In this document: piece after piece, positions 50,504-59,190 of the stretch
How positions within the stretch are numbered: position 1 is the first letter of the stretch
Layout of the letters: each line of letters opens with the position of its first letter
DNA from: Sulfitobacter mediterraneus
GTDB lineage: Bacteria > Pseudomonadota > Alphaproteobacteria > Rhodobacterales > Rhodobacteraceae
DNA length: 64,000 bases
NCBI RefSeq assembly: GCF_003054325.1
Contig: NZ_QBKU01000001.1
Coordinates: forward strand, 124,001-188,000
Direction of reading: 5' to 3'
The notes under the pieces: generated by a model
What the model saw: only the letters and a program-made list of their open reading frames with translations
Told to the model about the DNA's origin: nothing
Databases searched by the model: none
Program-made: the position numbers and the translations under genes

Positions 50504-51379
50504 ATGCCACAGACGTCCGACCACTACAACTTTGTGCATTGCGATGTGTTCGCAAACCGCCCTTATGCGGGCAACAGCCTTGCGGTTTTTACCGATTGCG
50601 CCGGGCTAAGCGCCGAACAGATGCTGCGTATGACGCAGGAAATGCGGCATTTCGAATCTATTTTTCTCAGCCAAGACCAAGGACAAATCACCGCACGGGT
50701 TTTTGATCTGATCGAAGAATTGCCCTTCGCCGGACACCCACTGATCGGCGCGGCCTGTACGTTGCACCGCGCCAGTGGCAGCCTCACACCGCAAAGCTGG
50801 AAAATCAGATTGAACGGCGGACGCGTGGTCAAAATTGCCACCGAGGTCGAAGATGGCAGATACATCGGCACGCTGGATCAAGGCACCCCGGATTTCATCG
50901 CGGCCTTGCCCGCCACCGCCAAACCGGGCTTTGCCAAGGCGTTCAATCTGACCACCGCACAGATCGCCGATCTGCCGCTTGAGGTGATTTCCACCGGGCT
51001 AAAATATCTCGTCATCCCTTTGACCTCCGGGCTGGAGAATGCGCGGATCACCATCGCTGATCTTGATCAAAAACTGGCGGATGTCGGGGCCGAATTTGCC
51101 TATCTGTTTGATGTAAACACCTTTGAAGGACGGCATTGGAACAACGATGGCATCGTCGAGGACATCGCCACCGGCAGTGCGGCCGGGGTGGTCGGAGCCT
51201 TTGCGCTGAAACACGGGCTGATCAAAGCGGGTGATCCAGTGACCCTTAAACAAGGGCATTTCATGGGTCGCCCCAGCCGGTTGCAGGTGACGGCCTATGG
51301 CACCCCTGATAGCATCGCAAATATCTCCGTTGCAGGGCAGGTTGCCTTTGTCGGTGAAGGAAAGGTTGTTGCCCCATGA
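50504..51379 (+). CDS. PhzF-family isomerase/epimerase-like protein
   Basis: A 291-residue PhzF-fold protein. The start has VFANRPYAGNSLAVF, then MRHFESIFL with the catalytic-type glutamate, and ELPFAGHPLIGAA. GIVEDIATGSAAGVVGAFA and KQGHFMGRPSRL bind substrate. Substrate unknown. Overlaps the ornithine cyclodeaminase gene in ATGA; the divergent ArsR protein probably controls both. Confidence 0.9.
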   Translation: MPQTSDHYNFVHCDVFANRPYAGNSLAVFTDCAGLSAEQMLRMTQEMRHFESIFLSQDQGQITARVFDLIEELPFAGHPLIGAACTLHRASGSLTPQSWKIRLNGGRVVKIATEVEDGRYIGTLDQGTPDFIAALPATAKPGFAKAFNLTTAQIADLPLEVISTGLKYLVIPLTSGLENARITIADLDQKLADVGAEFAYLFDVNTFEGRHWNNDGIVEDIATGSAAGVVGAFALKHGLIKAGDPVTLKQGHFMGRPSRLQVTAYGTPDSIANISVAGQVAFVGEGKVVAP

Positions 51380-52353
51380 TCCCCATGTTTCAACCCGAAG
51401 ATATTGCCCCGCATCTGGACATTGCCGCCCTGTTGCCCGCTGCAAAAGACGCCTTTCGCGCCCTCTCGGATGGCAGTGCGCAAGCGCCCGTCTATGTGTT
51501 GCACCCCAATGACATGGCTGACATTCACGTCAAATCCGCCTGCCTGCCAGATTGCCCGATCTTCACCGTCAAGATGGCGGGCTGGTCGCAGGTGCTTGTC
51601 GATCGCGGCGAACCGGCCTCCAGCGGATTGATCGTTGTGTTTGACAGCATCACCTGCAAACCTATCGCGATTTTGCAGGACAATCATCTGATCTCGGATT
51701 ATCGCACTGCGGCTGCAGGCGCTTTGGTTGCCGATCTGCTCGCTCCGCGGGATGTCGCCAGTGCATTGGTCGTCGGCACTGGAATGCAGGCGCGGTTGCA
51801 GGTCGAGGCATTGCTATTGTCGCGCCGCGTGCCACAAATCGCTGTATGGGGGCGCGATCCACAAAAGACCGCGCAACTGCGCGATGACCTGGCCAAAATC
51901 CACCCTAGAACAGAATTTTCACTGGCTGGCGATCTCGCAGATGCCGTGCCGCTTGCCGATGTGATCCTCACCGCCACTGCCGCCAAAGACCCGGTGGTCG
52001 ACGCAAGCTGGCTGCGGCCCGGCCAACACATCACCTCCGTTGGCTCCGATGACGCAACCAAATGCGAGATTGACCCGCAAGCGATGGCACAGGCCAAGGT
52101 CTTTGTAGATGCCCGCACTTCAGGTGAGGCGTTCGGATCACCCCGCAGGGCAATCGCGCAAGGGATCATCGCGACAAGCGACCTGACCGAGATCGGCACC
52201 TGTTTGACCCAAGGCATCGCACGCGAACCTGAGGATATCACCCTCGCTTGTCTCAGCGGTCTTGGCATTCAGGATCTCACTGCCGTGCGTCACCTTTGGC
52301 AAAAGCTCCAACCCGCCGCGCAACTGGACCTCACCGGCAAAGCCGTTACATAG
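51376..52353 (+). CDS. Ornithine cyclodeaminase/mu-crystallin family protein
   Basis: A 325-residue NAD(P)-dependent enzyme. FTVKMAGW binds substrate, DNHLISDYRTAAAGALVADLLAP is the family block, and ALVVGTGMQARLQVEALL is the Rossmann motif. Members convert ornithine to proline or reduce cyclic imines of amino acids. Pairing with PhzF suggests a two-step amino-acid-like catabolic route; inference. Confidence 0.9.
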   Translation: MIPMFQPEDIAPHLDIAALLPAAKDAFRALSDGSAQAPVYVLHPNDMADIHVKSACLPDCPIFTVKMAGWSQVLVDRGEPASSGLIVVFDSITCKPIAILQDNHLISDYRTAAAGALVADLLAPRDVASALVVGTGMQARLQVEALLLSRRVPQIAVWGRDPQKTAQLRDDLAKIHPRTEFSLAGDLADAVPLADVILTATAAKDPVVDASWLRPGQHITSVGSDDATKCEIDPQAMAQAKVFVDARTSGEAFGSPRRAIAQGIIATSDLTEIGTCLTQGIAREPEDITLACLSGLGIQDLTAVRHLWQKLQPAAQLDLTGKAVT

Positions 52354-52378
52354 GGAAGGTTCCGATCCGAGGCACCTG

Positions 52379-53431
52379 ATGATCCCCTGCACCCTTTCCA
52401 CCTATAGCGATCTGACCGATCTGGCCGTGGACACGATCATTGATGTCCGCGCACCGTCCGAATTTGCCGAAGACCACCTGCCCGGCGCGATCAACCTGCC
52501 GGTGCTTGATGATGTGCAGCGGGCCGAGGTTGGCACGATCTACAAACAGGACAGCCCCTTCAACGCCCGCAAGATCGGCGCCGCCCTTGTGGCACAAAAC
52601 ACCGCCGCCCATCTGCAAGGTCCGCTGGCCGGCAAAGGTGGCGATTGGCAGCCGTTGGTCTATTGCTGGCGCGGTGGCCAGCGATCCGGTGCCTTTGCCA
52701 CGATCCTAGATCAAGTTGGTTGGCGGGTGCGGCTGCTCAGCGGTGGTTATCGCAGCTATCGCCGTCTGGTCAGCAAGATGCTCTATGATGGTCCGCTGCC
52801 GCACCAAATGATCCTGGTGTCAGGGGGCACCGGCACTGCCAAAACCCGCCTGCTTCAACATCTTGCAAACGCTGGCGGACAAATACTGGACCTCGAAGCG
52901 CTGGCCGGACATCGCGGTTCGATCTTTGGGGCGATGGCAGAAGGACAACCCAAACAGAAAATGTTCGAGTCTCGTTTGGCAGCGGCTTGCGCACAGCTTG
53001 ATCCGAACAAGTTGACTTGGGTCGAGGCCGAAAGCAGCAAGATCGGCGACCGTGTCGTGCCGCCCGCGCTATGGACCCGCATGTGCGCCGCGCCGAGGGT
53101 CGAAGTATCTGCCCCTTTGGCCGCCCGCGCCGATTTCCTATGCCGCGCCTACGAGGATTTAACCTCTGATCCGGCACAATTCGGGACACAAATAGATCAA
53201 ATGCGGTCCTTTCATCCCGCAGACCGGATCGGACACTGGCATGATCTGGCCAAAACCGGTGAATGGAACACCCTCGCGGCAGACCTGATCCGTGACCACT
53301 ACGACCCGCGATATGCCAAATCCGCCGCCCGCACCACCACCCCGCTGCGGAGGTTGGAATTGCCTGATCTGTCTGACGACACATTGCAGCAGACCGCGCA
53401 AACATTGCTCAGCGGCGCTGCGCCAGCGTGA
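52379..53431 (+). CDS. mnmH: tRNA 2-selenouridine synthase
   Basis: A 350-residue enzyme that converts 2-thiouridine at the tRNA wobble base to 2-selenouridine with selenophosphate. N-terminal rhodanese domain with the catalytic cysteine in VYCWRGGQRSGAFA (about 97), then a P-loop NTPase domain with SGGTGTAKTRLL (about 145). Start at 52379 follows GAGG. It overlaps the convergent selD stop by 23 bases. Confidence 0.95.
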   Translation: MIPCTLSTYSDLTDLAVDTIIDVRAPSEFAEDHLPGAINLPVLDDVQRAEVGTIYKQDSPFNARKIGAALVAQNTAAHLQGPLAGKGGDWQPLVYCWRGGQRSGAFATILDQVGWRVRLLSGGYRSYRRLVSKMLYDGPLPHQMILVSGGTGTAKTRLLQHLANAGGQILDLEALAGHRGSIFGAMAEGQPKQKMFESRLAAACAQLDPNKLTWVEAESSKIGDRVVPPALWTRMCAAPRVEVSAPLAARADFLCRAYEDLTSDPAQFGTQIDQMRSFHPADRIGHWHDLAKTGEWNTLAADLIRDHYDPRYAKSAARTTTPLRRLELPDLSDDTLQQTAQTLLSGAAPA

Positions 53432-55580
53432 CCGCTCCCTGCCCGGCAGACAGCGTGCCGATCACCGCTGCCGTGATGCCCATTGCCTGCATCTGCGCGA
53501 CCGCCTTGGCCGCGGCATCGGGCGGCAAAGCAGCCAACAATCCCCCCGCCGTCTGCGGATCATAAAGCAATGGATCATCCACCCCCGCGACCTGCGCATC
53601 GCGGCGATTGGCAGGCATCAAGCTTGACGCGAAGCCCCTGTCCGACAAGGCCCGCGCACCGCCATAAACCGGTATCTGATCCTGCCACAGATCCGCATCC
53701 ATCATAGACGCCCGGCAGATCGCCCGAACATGCCCGGCAAGGCCAAACCCCGTCACATCGGTCATCGCATGCGCATTGGCCAGCGCCGCCGCCGCAATAT
53801 CCTGCGGCTTTTGCATGGTTTGTAAGGCAGCGGCCACATCACGCCCATCCGCCTTGCCTTGCATATCCGCCGCAAAGATCACCCCCGTACCAATGGGCCG
53901 GGTCAACACCAGCAGATCACCATCCTGCGCTCCTGAAACGGTGATCGGCATCTCGTCGCGCACCCCTGTAACCGTGAACCCGACCGTCAATTCAGCCCCC
54001 ATGGTGGTATGCCCGCCCACCAATTGCGCCCCAGCTGCACCCATCACAGCAGACGCCGCTTGGGTGATCTCGGCCAAAGTCCGTGCCTGCAAATCAGGTG
54101 CCATCTGCGGCAGGATCAAATGCGCCAGCGCCACCTGCGGCTTGGCCCCCATTGCCCAGATATCACCGAGCGCATGAACCGCCGCCACCTGTGTCATGCA
54201 CACGGGGTCTGCAATCATCGCCCTCAGATGATCCGTACTGATCACCTGAAAACCACCGCCAGGCTGGCGCAATACCGCCGCATCATCCCCTGCTCCGGTC
54301 AGAACGGCGCCGCTGACCAGCTTCAAGTGATCCAAAGCGTTGCCCAAAACACCGCCACCCACTTTCGCTCCGCAACCACCACAAAGCGGCGCAGCTTCCA
54401 GCATCTCGGCAACGCCTGCCGCCACAGGGCCGCGCGGCGGCTCTGCCTGCATCACCGGCAGGTTGGTGAATTTCTCCATAAAGGCCCGATCAATCCGATC
54501 TTTCCACCGCCACAGCAATGGGCCAGACAGGCTCATCCCGAACTTCTCCGCCATCGCGGATTTACCACCCAGCGAGATCAGCTTGAGATAATGCGCTTGC
54601 GGTTTGAACCTGCGGCGATGGCCAACGCCCAAGGCGGCTCGCAAATTGTGATGCAGAACCGGCGCGGCTCGCACGGCATACACCCCGGCCTTTGGTCGCG
54701 GCGCGAAAGGCATATGTGCGCAATCCCCCACGGCAAACAAGGCGGGGTCATCCTCCACGGCCAATGTTTCATCAACCCGTATAAAGCCATCCTGAAGCGG
54801 CAGATCAGTCTCGCCAACCCATCCATGGGCAAAGGCACCTGCAGCCCCCACACAGAGCGCTGCGGCAACCGCCTCTTGCCCAGCTATTTCAACCCGCTGT
54901 GCCCCGACCCTGGTCACCTGCGCGCCGCACCGCACTGCCACGCCAAGCTGCTTCATCTGCGCCAACAGCCGCCGCCGGGCCGACGCGCCCACACCGGAAA
55001 TCTCGGCAGCGGCCTCAATCACCGTGACATCAGGCACAACGCCAACCTGCCGCAAGGCATGGGCCATCGCCAAGGCCAACTCGCACCCCGCCACGCCGCC
55101 GCCGATCACCGCAACCTCCGGCGCGGCCTGCCCGGCCTGCACCTGCGCCAGAAAATCCCGCCAGCGGGAGGCATAAACATCCAGCGGCTTGGCCCCGACC
55201 CCGTGCTCAGCAAATCCCGGCAGATCCATCTGCGCGGTGATCCCCACATCAATGGAAGCCACATCATAAGCCACCGGCATCCGCCCCTCCATCAAGATCT
55301 GCCGCGCGGCCCGATCGATCCCGCAGGCCTTGTCCAGAATAAGCCGCGCACCGGCATGACGGCACAACCGCACCAGATCTATCTCAAGGGTATCGCGTCC
55401 GTAATGCCCCGCCACATGCCCCGGCAACATGCCCGTATAAGGCGCCGTCGGACCGGGGTTGATCACCGTCAACCGCACCCCCGGCAAGGGGGTCATCCCC
55501 CAGGACCGCAACACCAGCGCATGGGCATGCCCGCCCCCGACCAACACCAGATCCCGCGTCAAAGGCACATTGCTTTGCAT
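53409..55580 (-). CDS. selD: Selenide, water dikinase fused to an NADH-dehydrogenase-like domain
   Basis: A 723-residue fusion. Residues 1 to about 375 are an FAD/NAD(P) oxidoreductase (LVLVGGGHAHALVL, VAVIGGGVAGCELALA, FAVGDCAHMPFAPRPKAGVYAVR). From about 390 to the end is SelD, which makes selenophosphate from selenide and ATP. The catalytic segment CGGCGAK is at about 400-406, with cysteine and lysine kept and no in-frame UGA. The oxidoreductase may reduce the selenium donor. Start at 55580 begins the Rossmann strand. Convergent with mnmH; no selA, selB or tRNA-Sec gene is in view. Confidence 0.94.
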   Translation of the reverse strand: MQSNVPLTRDLVLVGGGHAHALVLRSWGMTPLPGVRLTVINPGPTAPYTGMLPGHVAGHYGRDTLEIDLVRLCRHAGARLILDKACGIDRAARQILMEGRMPVAYDVASIDVGITAQMDLPGFAEHGVGAKPLDVYASRWRDFLAQVQAGQAAPEVAVIGGGVAGCELALAMAHALRQVGVVPDVTVIEAAAEISGVGASARRRLLAQMKQLGVAVRCGAQVTRVGAQRVEIAGQEAVAAALCVGAAGAFAHGWVGETDLPLQDGFIRVDETLAVEDDPALFAVGDCAHMPFAPRPKAGVYAVRAAPVLHHNLRAALGVGHRRRFKPQAHYLKLISLGGKSAMAEKFGMSLSGPLLWRWKDRIDRAFMEKFTNLPVMQAEPPRGPVAAGVAEMLEAAPLCGGCGAKVGGGVLGNALDHLKLVSGAVLTGAGDDAAVLRQPGGGFQVISTDHLRAMIADPVCMTQVAAVHALGDIWAMGAKPQVALAHLILPQMAPDLQARTLAEITQAASAVMGAAGAQLVGGHTTMGAELTVGFTVTGVRDEMPITVSGAQDGDLLVLTRPIGTGVIFAADMQGKADGRDVAAALQTMQKPQDIAAAALANAHAMTDVTGFGLAGHVRAICRASMMDADLWQDQIPVYGGARALSDRGFASSLMPANRRDAQVAGVDDPLLYDPQTAGGLLAALPPDAAAKAVAQMQAMGITAAVIGTLSAGQGAVTLAQRR

Positions 55581-55595
55581 CACTGCCCACTTCCC

Positions 55596-55621
55596 TTTTT
55601 GGCCCCAAATATTCCAGGGAG
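55596..55621 (-). repeat. Short intergenic element copy
   Basis: Minus strand reads CTCCCTGGAATATTTGGGG then CCAAAAAG, in the selD-dnaE2 gap. Same pattern as 12541-12572. Confidence 0.5.
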
Positions 55622-55624
55622 TTT

Positions 55625-55681
55625 GAGGGACAGCGTCCCTCATCACCAAAACAAAATCGCTTGCGGGCCCCAAAGGGGGCC
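55625..55681 (-). terminator. Two hairpins after dnaE2
   Basis: GAGGGAC-AGC-GTCCCTC at 55625-55641 and GGCCCC-AAAG-GGGGCC at 55666-55681. They fall between the dnaE2 stop and selD start. The second is followed on the minus strand by GATTTTGTTTT, so it may terminate the imu operon. Confidence 0.5.
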
Positions 55682-55714
55682 GCGCCTCTGCCTATCAGTG
55701 CCAGAAACACACCG

Positions 55715-58700
55715 CTAATGAAAATCCCGCGACTTCGGGATCACGCGCACATCACGTGGATGCCGCCGGGCGCTGACCTGTCCGGCAATCGGATGGGTTG
55801 GATGATCCCCCCGCGCCTGCGTCTGCGGCACCCGGTCTACGGCCAGATCATCAAGCCGGTCGGTGCGGTTCTCAAGCCGGTCCGCCACCACGTGAATAAC
55901 CCGCCCGTCACTTTGAATGCGCCCATGCACCACCAAAAGCCGGGCGCCCATGATGATGGGCCTAAAATGTTCAAACAGCTTGGGCCAGATCACCAGATTG
56001 GCCACCCCCGCCTCATCCTCCAGCGTGATAAAACACACGCCCTTGGCACTGCCCGGTTTTTGCCGCACCAACACCAGCCCCGCCAATGACACCCCTGCCC
56101 CGTTCCGCATCCCCGGCAGTTGATCGGTCACCGCAAACCCCTGACGCCGCAGGCTGGCGCGGAAAAAGCTGACCGGATGCGCCTTCAGCGACAATCGCAA
56201 TGTCTGATAATCGGCAACCACATGTTCCGCCTGAGGCATGGCGGGCAACGATACAGCGGGCTCCGCCCCCTCGTCCCCCGCTTCGGCGTGGGTAAAGATC
56301 GGCAGATCCGGCGCATCTTTCAAAGCCTGCCCCTGCCACAGCGCCTGACGCCGGTCGATCCCCATGGACCGCATCGCATCCGCCGCCGCCAGCCGGCGCA
56401 CCGCCCCCCGATCCAGCCGCGCCCGCGCCTTGAGATCGGCCACATCAACAAACGGCACATCCCGCGCTGCCATGATCCGCGCCGCGGCATCCTCGCGCAT
56501 GCCATCCACCTGCCGCAGGCCAAGCCGCAGTGCAAATCCGGTCTCGCAGGGCTCCAGCGTGCTGTTCCAATCGGAATAATTGGCATCCACCCCGCGCAAC
56601 TCCACACCATGTTCCCGCGCATCCCGCACGATCTGTGCCGGCGCATAGAACCCCATGGGCTGGGAATTGAGCAGTGCACAGGCAAAGGCCGCCGGATAGT
56701 GGCACTTCATCCAGGAGGACACATAAACCAGCTTGGCAAAGCTGGCCGCGTGGCTTTCGGGAAAGCCATAATCACCAAAGCCTTTGATCTGATCAAAACA
56801 CCGCCGCGCAAAATCTTCCGAATAGCCGCGATCGGTCATCCGGCCCACCATCTTGTTTTGCAGCGTTTCAATGGTCCCGCGCGAGCGGAAGGTGGCCATC
56901 GCCTTGCGCAGCTCATTGGCCTCCTTGGGCGTAAACCGCGCCGCATCAATGGCGATCTTCATCGCCTGTTCCTGAAAGATCGGCACGCCCAGCGTCCGCC
57001 CCAGGATCTTGAGCAGTTCATCCTGCGGATGTTCCGGCCCCGGCGCGGGATAGCTGACCCCTTCGAGCCCCTGACGCCGGCGCAGGAACGGATGCACCAT
57101 ATCGCCCTGAATGGGGCCGGGGCGCACAATCGCCACCTCGATCACCAGATCGTAAAACACCCGAGGGCGTAGTTTCGGCAGCATCGCCATCTGCGCCCGG
57201 CTTTCCACCTGAAACACCCCAAGGCTGTCCCCCGCACACAGCATGTCATAGGTCGCCGCATCATCCGCCGGAACGCTGGCCAGATCGTGATCCACGCCGT
57301 AATGCGCCCGCAGCAGGTCAAAACATTTGGCGATACAGGTCAGCATCCCCAACGCCAGAATATCCACCTTGAAGATGCCCAAGGCATCAATGTCATCCTT
57401 GTCCCATTCGATAAAACTACGCTCGGGCATCGCGCCGTTTCCAATCGGCACCATCTCGGTCAGGGGCCGTTCGGTCAGGATAAATCCGCCCACATGCTGG
57501 CTTAGGTGGCGCGGCATGCCGGTCATCTCGCGCGCCAGCGCGATCACCCGGCGCAGATAGGGGTCAGACAGGTCCATGCCCGCGTCCTTGACCCGTTCAT
57601 CGCCCATCTGCCCCTCAAAACTGCCCCAGACCGTGCTGGCCAATTTGGCCGTCACATCCTCGGAGAGGCCCATCGCCTTGCCAACCTCGCGGATCGCGGA
57701 TCGCGGCCGGTAATGGATCACCGTGGCACAGAGCCCGGCCCGTTCGCGCCCGTATTTTTCATACATGTACTGGATCACTTCCTCGCGCCGCTCATGTTCG
57801 AAATCCACGTCAATGTCGGGCGGCTCGTCCCGCTCTTCGCTGAGAAACCGTTCAAACAGCACGTCATGTTCTTCGGGGTCCACCGCGGTGATGCCAAGGC
57901 AGAAACAGACCGCCGAATTGGCCGCAGACCCGCGCCCCTGACACAGGATCGGCGGTTCTGCCACCTCGCGGGCAAAGCGGACGATGTCATTGATGGTCAG
58001 AAAATAGCGGGCGATCTTTTTGGAGCGGATCAGCGCAAATTCCTTTTCGATGATCCCCCTGATCCGCGCCGATACTCCATCGGGATAACGCCGCGCTGCA
58101 CCTTCCCAAGTCAGATGTTCCAACTCCTCCTGCGCCCCGCGCCCTTCCGGCACGATCTCATGGGGGTATTCGTATTTCAGATCGCTCAGCGAAAATGCGC
58201 AGGCATCCGCCACCTCACGCGTGGCCCGGATGGCATGGGGCCAGGCACCGAACAAACGGCACATCTCGGCAGGAGATTTCAGATGCCGCTCTGCGTTGGC
58301 CTCCAGCAGGAAACCGGCCTTGTCGATCGTACAGCTCTCGCGGATGCAGGTCATCACATCCTGCAGGGGGCGGCGCTGGGGCGTATGATACAGCACATCA
58401 TTGGTGGCCAGAATGCCCAAGCCCTGCGCCCTCGCCATCCCATCTAACCGGTTGATCCGCGCCACATCATCGCCGCGATAAAGATAGGCCGCGCCGATAT
58501 GGCGCAACTGCGGCAGCGCCCGCACCAGCCGGGGCAATCCGGCCTCAAACACATCCAGTTGCGCAGGCGGCATCACGATCAGTTGCAGCCCCTCGGCATG
58601 GGTGGCCAGCATCTCAAGCGTCAGATGGGTTTCGCCTTTTTCCTGCCAGCCGCCCTCCACATCCGACATCTTACCCCGGCTCAGCAATGTGGACAGCCGC

Positions 58701-59026
58701 GCATAGGCGGCACGATCTTTTGGATAGGCCAGCAGTTCCGTACCGCACAGCAAAACCAGCCGCGTCCCGATCAGTGGGCGCAGCTTGGCCTTCTGTGCCT
58801 CGGTATGGATACGCACCACCCCGGCCAGTGTGTTATGATCGGCAATGCCCATGGCATCATAGCCCAGCAGATTGGCCGTCGCTGTCAGATCCACCGCGTC
58901 AGAGGCCGCCCGCAGAAACGAAAAACAACTGGCCAGACCCAGCTCCACATAGGGGCTGGGGGCGTGCCACTGAAACGGATCCTCAGGATCCAGCGTGCGG
59001 CGTTTATGTCCGTCTTGCTGGGGCAT
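55715..59026 (-). CDS. dnaE2: Error-prone DNA polymerase DnaE2 (ImuC)
   Basis: The 1103-residue alpha-subunit paralogue that does mutagenic translesion synthesis with ImuA and ImuB. PHP domain at the start (YVELGLASCFSFLRAASD, GIADHNTLAG). Polymerase core: QGRGSAANSAVCFCLGIT, PPDIDVDFEHERREEV with the catalytic aspartates, QHVGGFILT, and KVDILALGML. C-terminal OB-fold LAGLVLVRQKPGSAKGVCFITLEDE. Third gene of the operon, 164 bases after imuB, with an inverted repeat in the gap. Confidence 0.96.
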   Translation of the reverse strand: MPQQDGHKRRTLDPEDPFQWHAPSPYVELGLASCFSFLRAASDAVDLTATANLLGYDAMGIADHNTLAGVVRIHTEAQKAKLRPLIGTRLVLLCGTELLAYPKDRAAYARLSTLLSRGKMSDVEGGWQEKGETHLTLEMLATHAEGLQLIVMPPAQLDVFEAGLPRLVRALPQLRHIGAAYLYRGDDVARINRLDGMARAQGLGILATNDVLYHTPQRRPLQDVMTCIRESCTIDKAGFLLEANAERHLKSPAEMCRLFGAWPHAIRATREVADACAFSLSDLKYEYPHEIVPEGRGAQEELEHLTWEGAARRYPDGVSARIRGIIEKEFALIRSKKIARYFLTINDIVRFAREVAEPPILCQGRGSAANSAVCFCLGITAVDPEEHDVLFERFLSEERDEPPDIDVDFEHERREEVIQYMYEKYGRERAGLCATVIHYRPRSAIREVGKAMGLSEDVTAKLASTVWGSFEGQMGDERVKDAGMDLSDPYLRRVIALAREMTGMPRHLSQHVGGFILTERPLTEMVPIGNGAMPERSFIEWDKDDIDALGIFKVDILALGMLTCIAKCFDLLRAHYGVDHDLASVPADDAATYDMLCAGDSLGVFQVESRAQMAMLPKLRPRVFYDLVIEVAIVRPGPIQGDMVHPFLRRRQGLEGVSYPAPGPEHPQDELLKILGRTLGVPIFQEQAMKIAIDAARFTPKEANELRKAMATFRSRGTIETLQNKMVGRMTDRGYSEDFARRCFDQIKGFGDYGFPESHAASFAKLVYVSSWMKCHYPAAFACALLNSQPMGFYAPAQIVRDAREHGVELRGVDANYSDWNSTLEPCETGFALRLGLRQVDGMREDAAARIMAARDVPFVDVADLKARARLDRGAVRRLAAADAMRSMGIDRRQALWQGQALKDAPDLPIFTHAEAGDEGAEPAVSLPAMPQAEHVVADYQTLRLSLKAHPVSFFRASLRRQGFAVTDQLPGMRNGAGVSLAGLVLVRQKPGSAKGVCFITLEDEAGVANLVIWPKLFEHFRPIIMGARLLVVHGRIQSDGRVIHVVADRLENRTDRLDDLAVDRVPQTQARGDHPTHPIAGQVSARRHPRDVRVIPKSRDFH

Positions 59027-59111
59027 GGTCGATTACAAAGCGATAGGGCCCCGCCCGTGATTTTCACGCGCGGATGATCCACAGAGGGGCAAATCAAAAA
59101 TGTTTACACTC

Positions 59112-59152
59112 GGCACGGACCCAAGGCTGCAAAGCAGCCTTGGGTCCGTGCC
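59112..59152. repeat. 19-bp perfect inverted repeat between imuB and dnaE2
   Basis: GGCACGGACCCAAGGCTGC, loop AAA, GCAGCCTTGGGTCCGTGCC. There is no T-run. A decayed relative is at 29566-29598. It may be a mobile or recombining palindrome or an mRNA-stability hairpin within the operon. Confidence 0.9.
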
Positions 59153-59190
59153 AATCGCACATTCTGGTGAGGCGCAGGCCGGCCCGCCCC

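Noticed and set aside
54009-55718. 569-codon open frame on the plus strand
   Set aside because: Antisense to selD; low-complexity His/Arg/Pro-rich translation without domains.
56120-57172. 350-codon plus-strand frame opposite dnaE2
   Set aside because: Shadow of the polymerase gene; no protein-like features.
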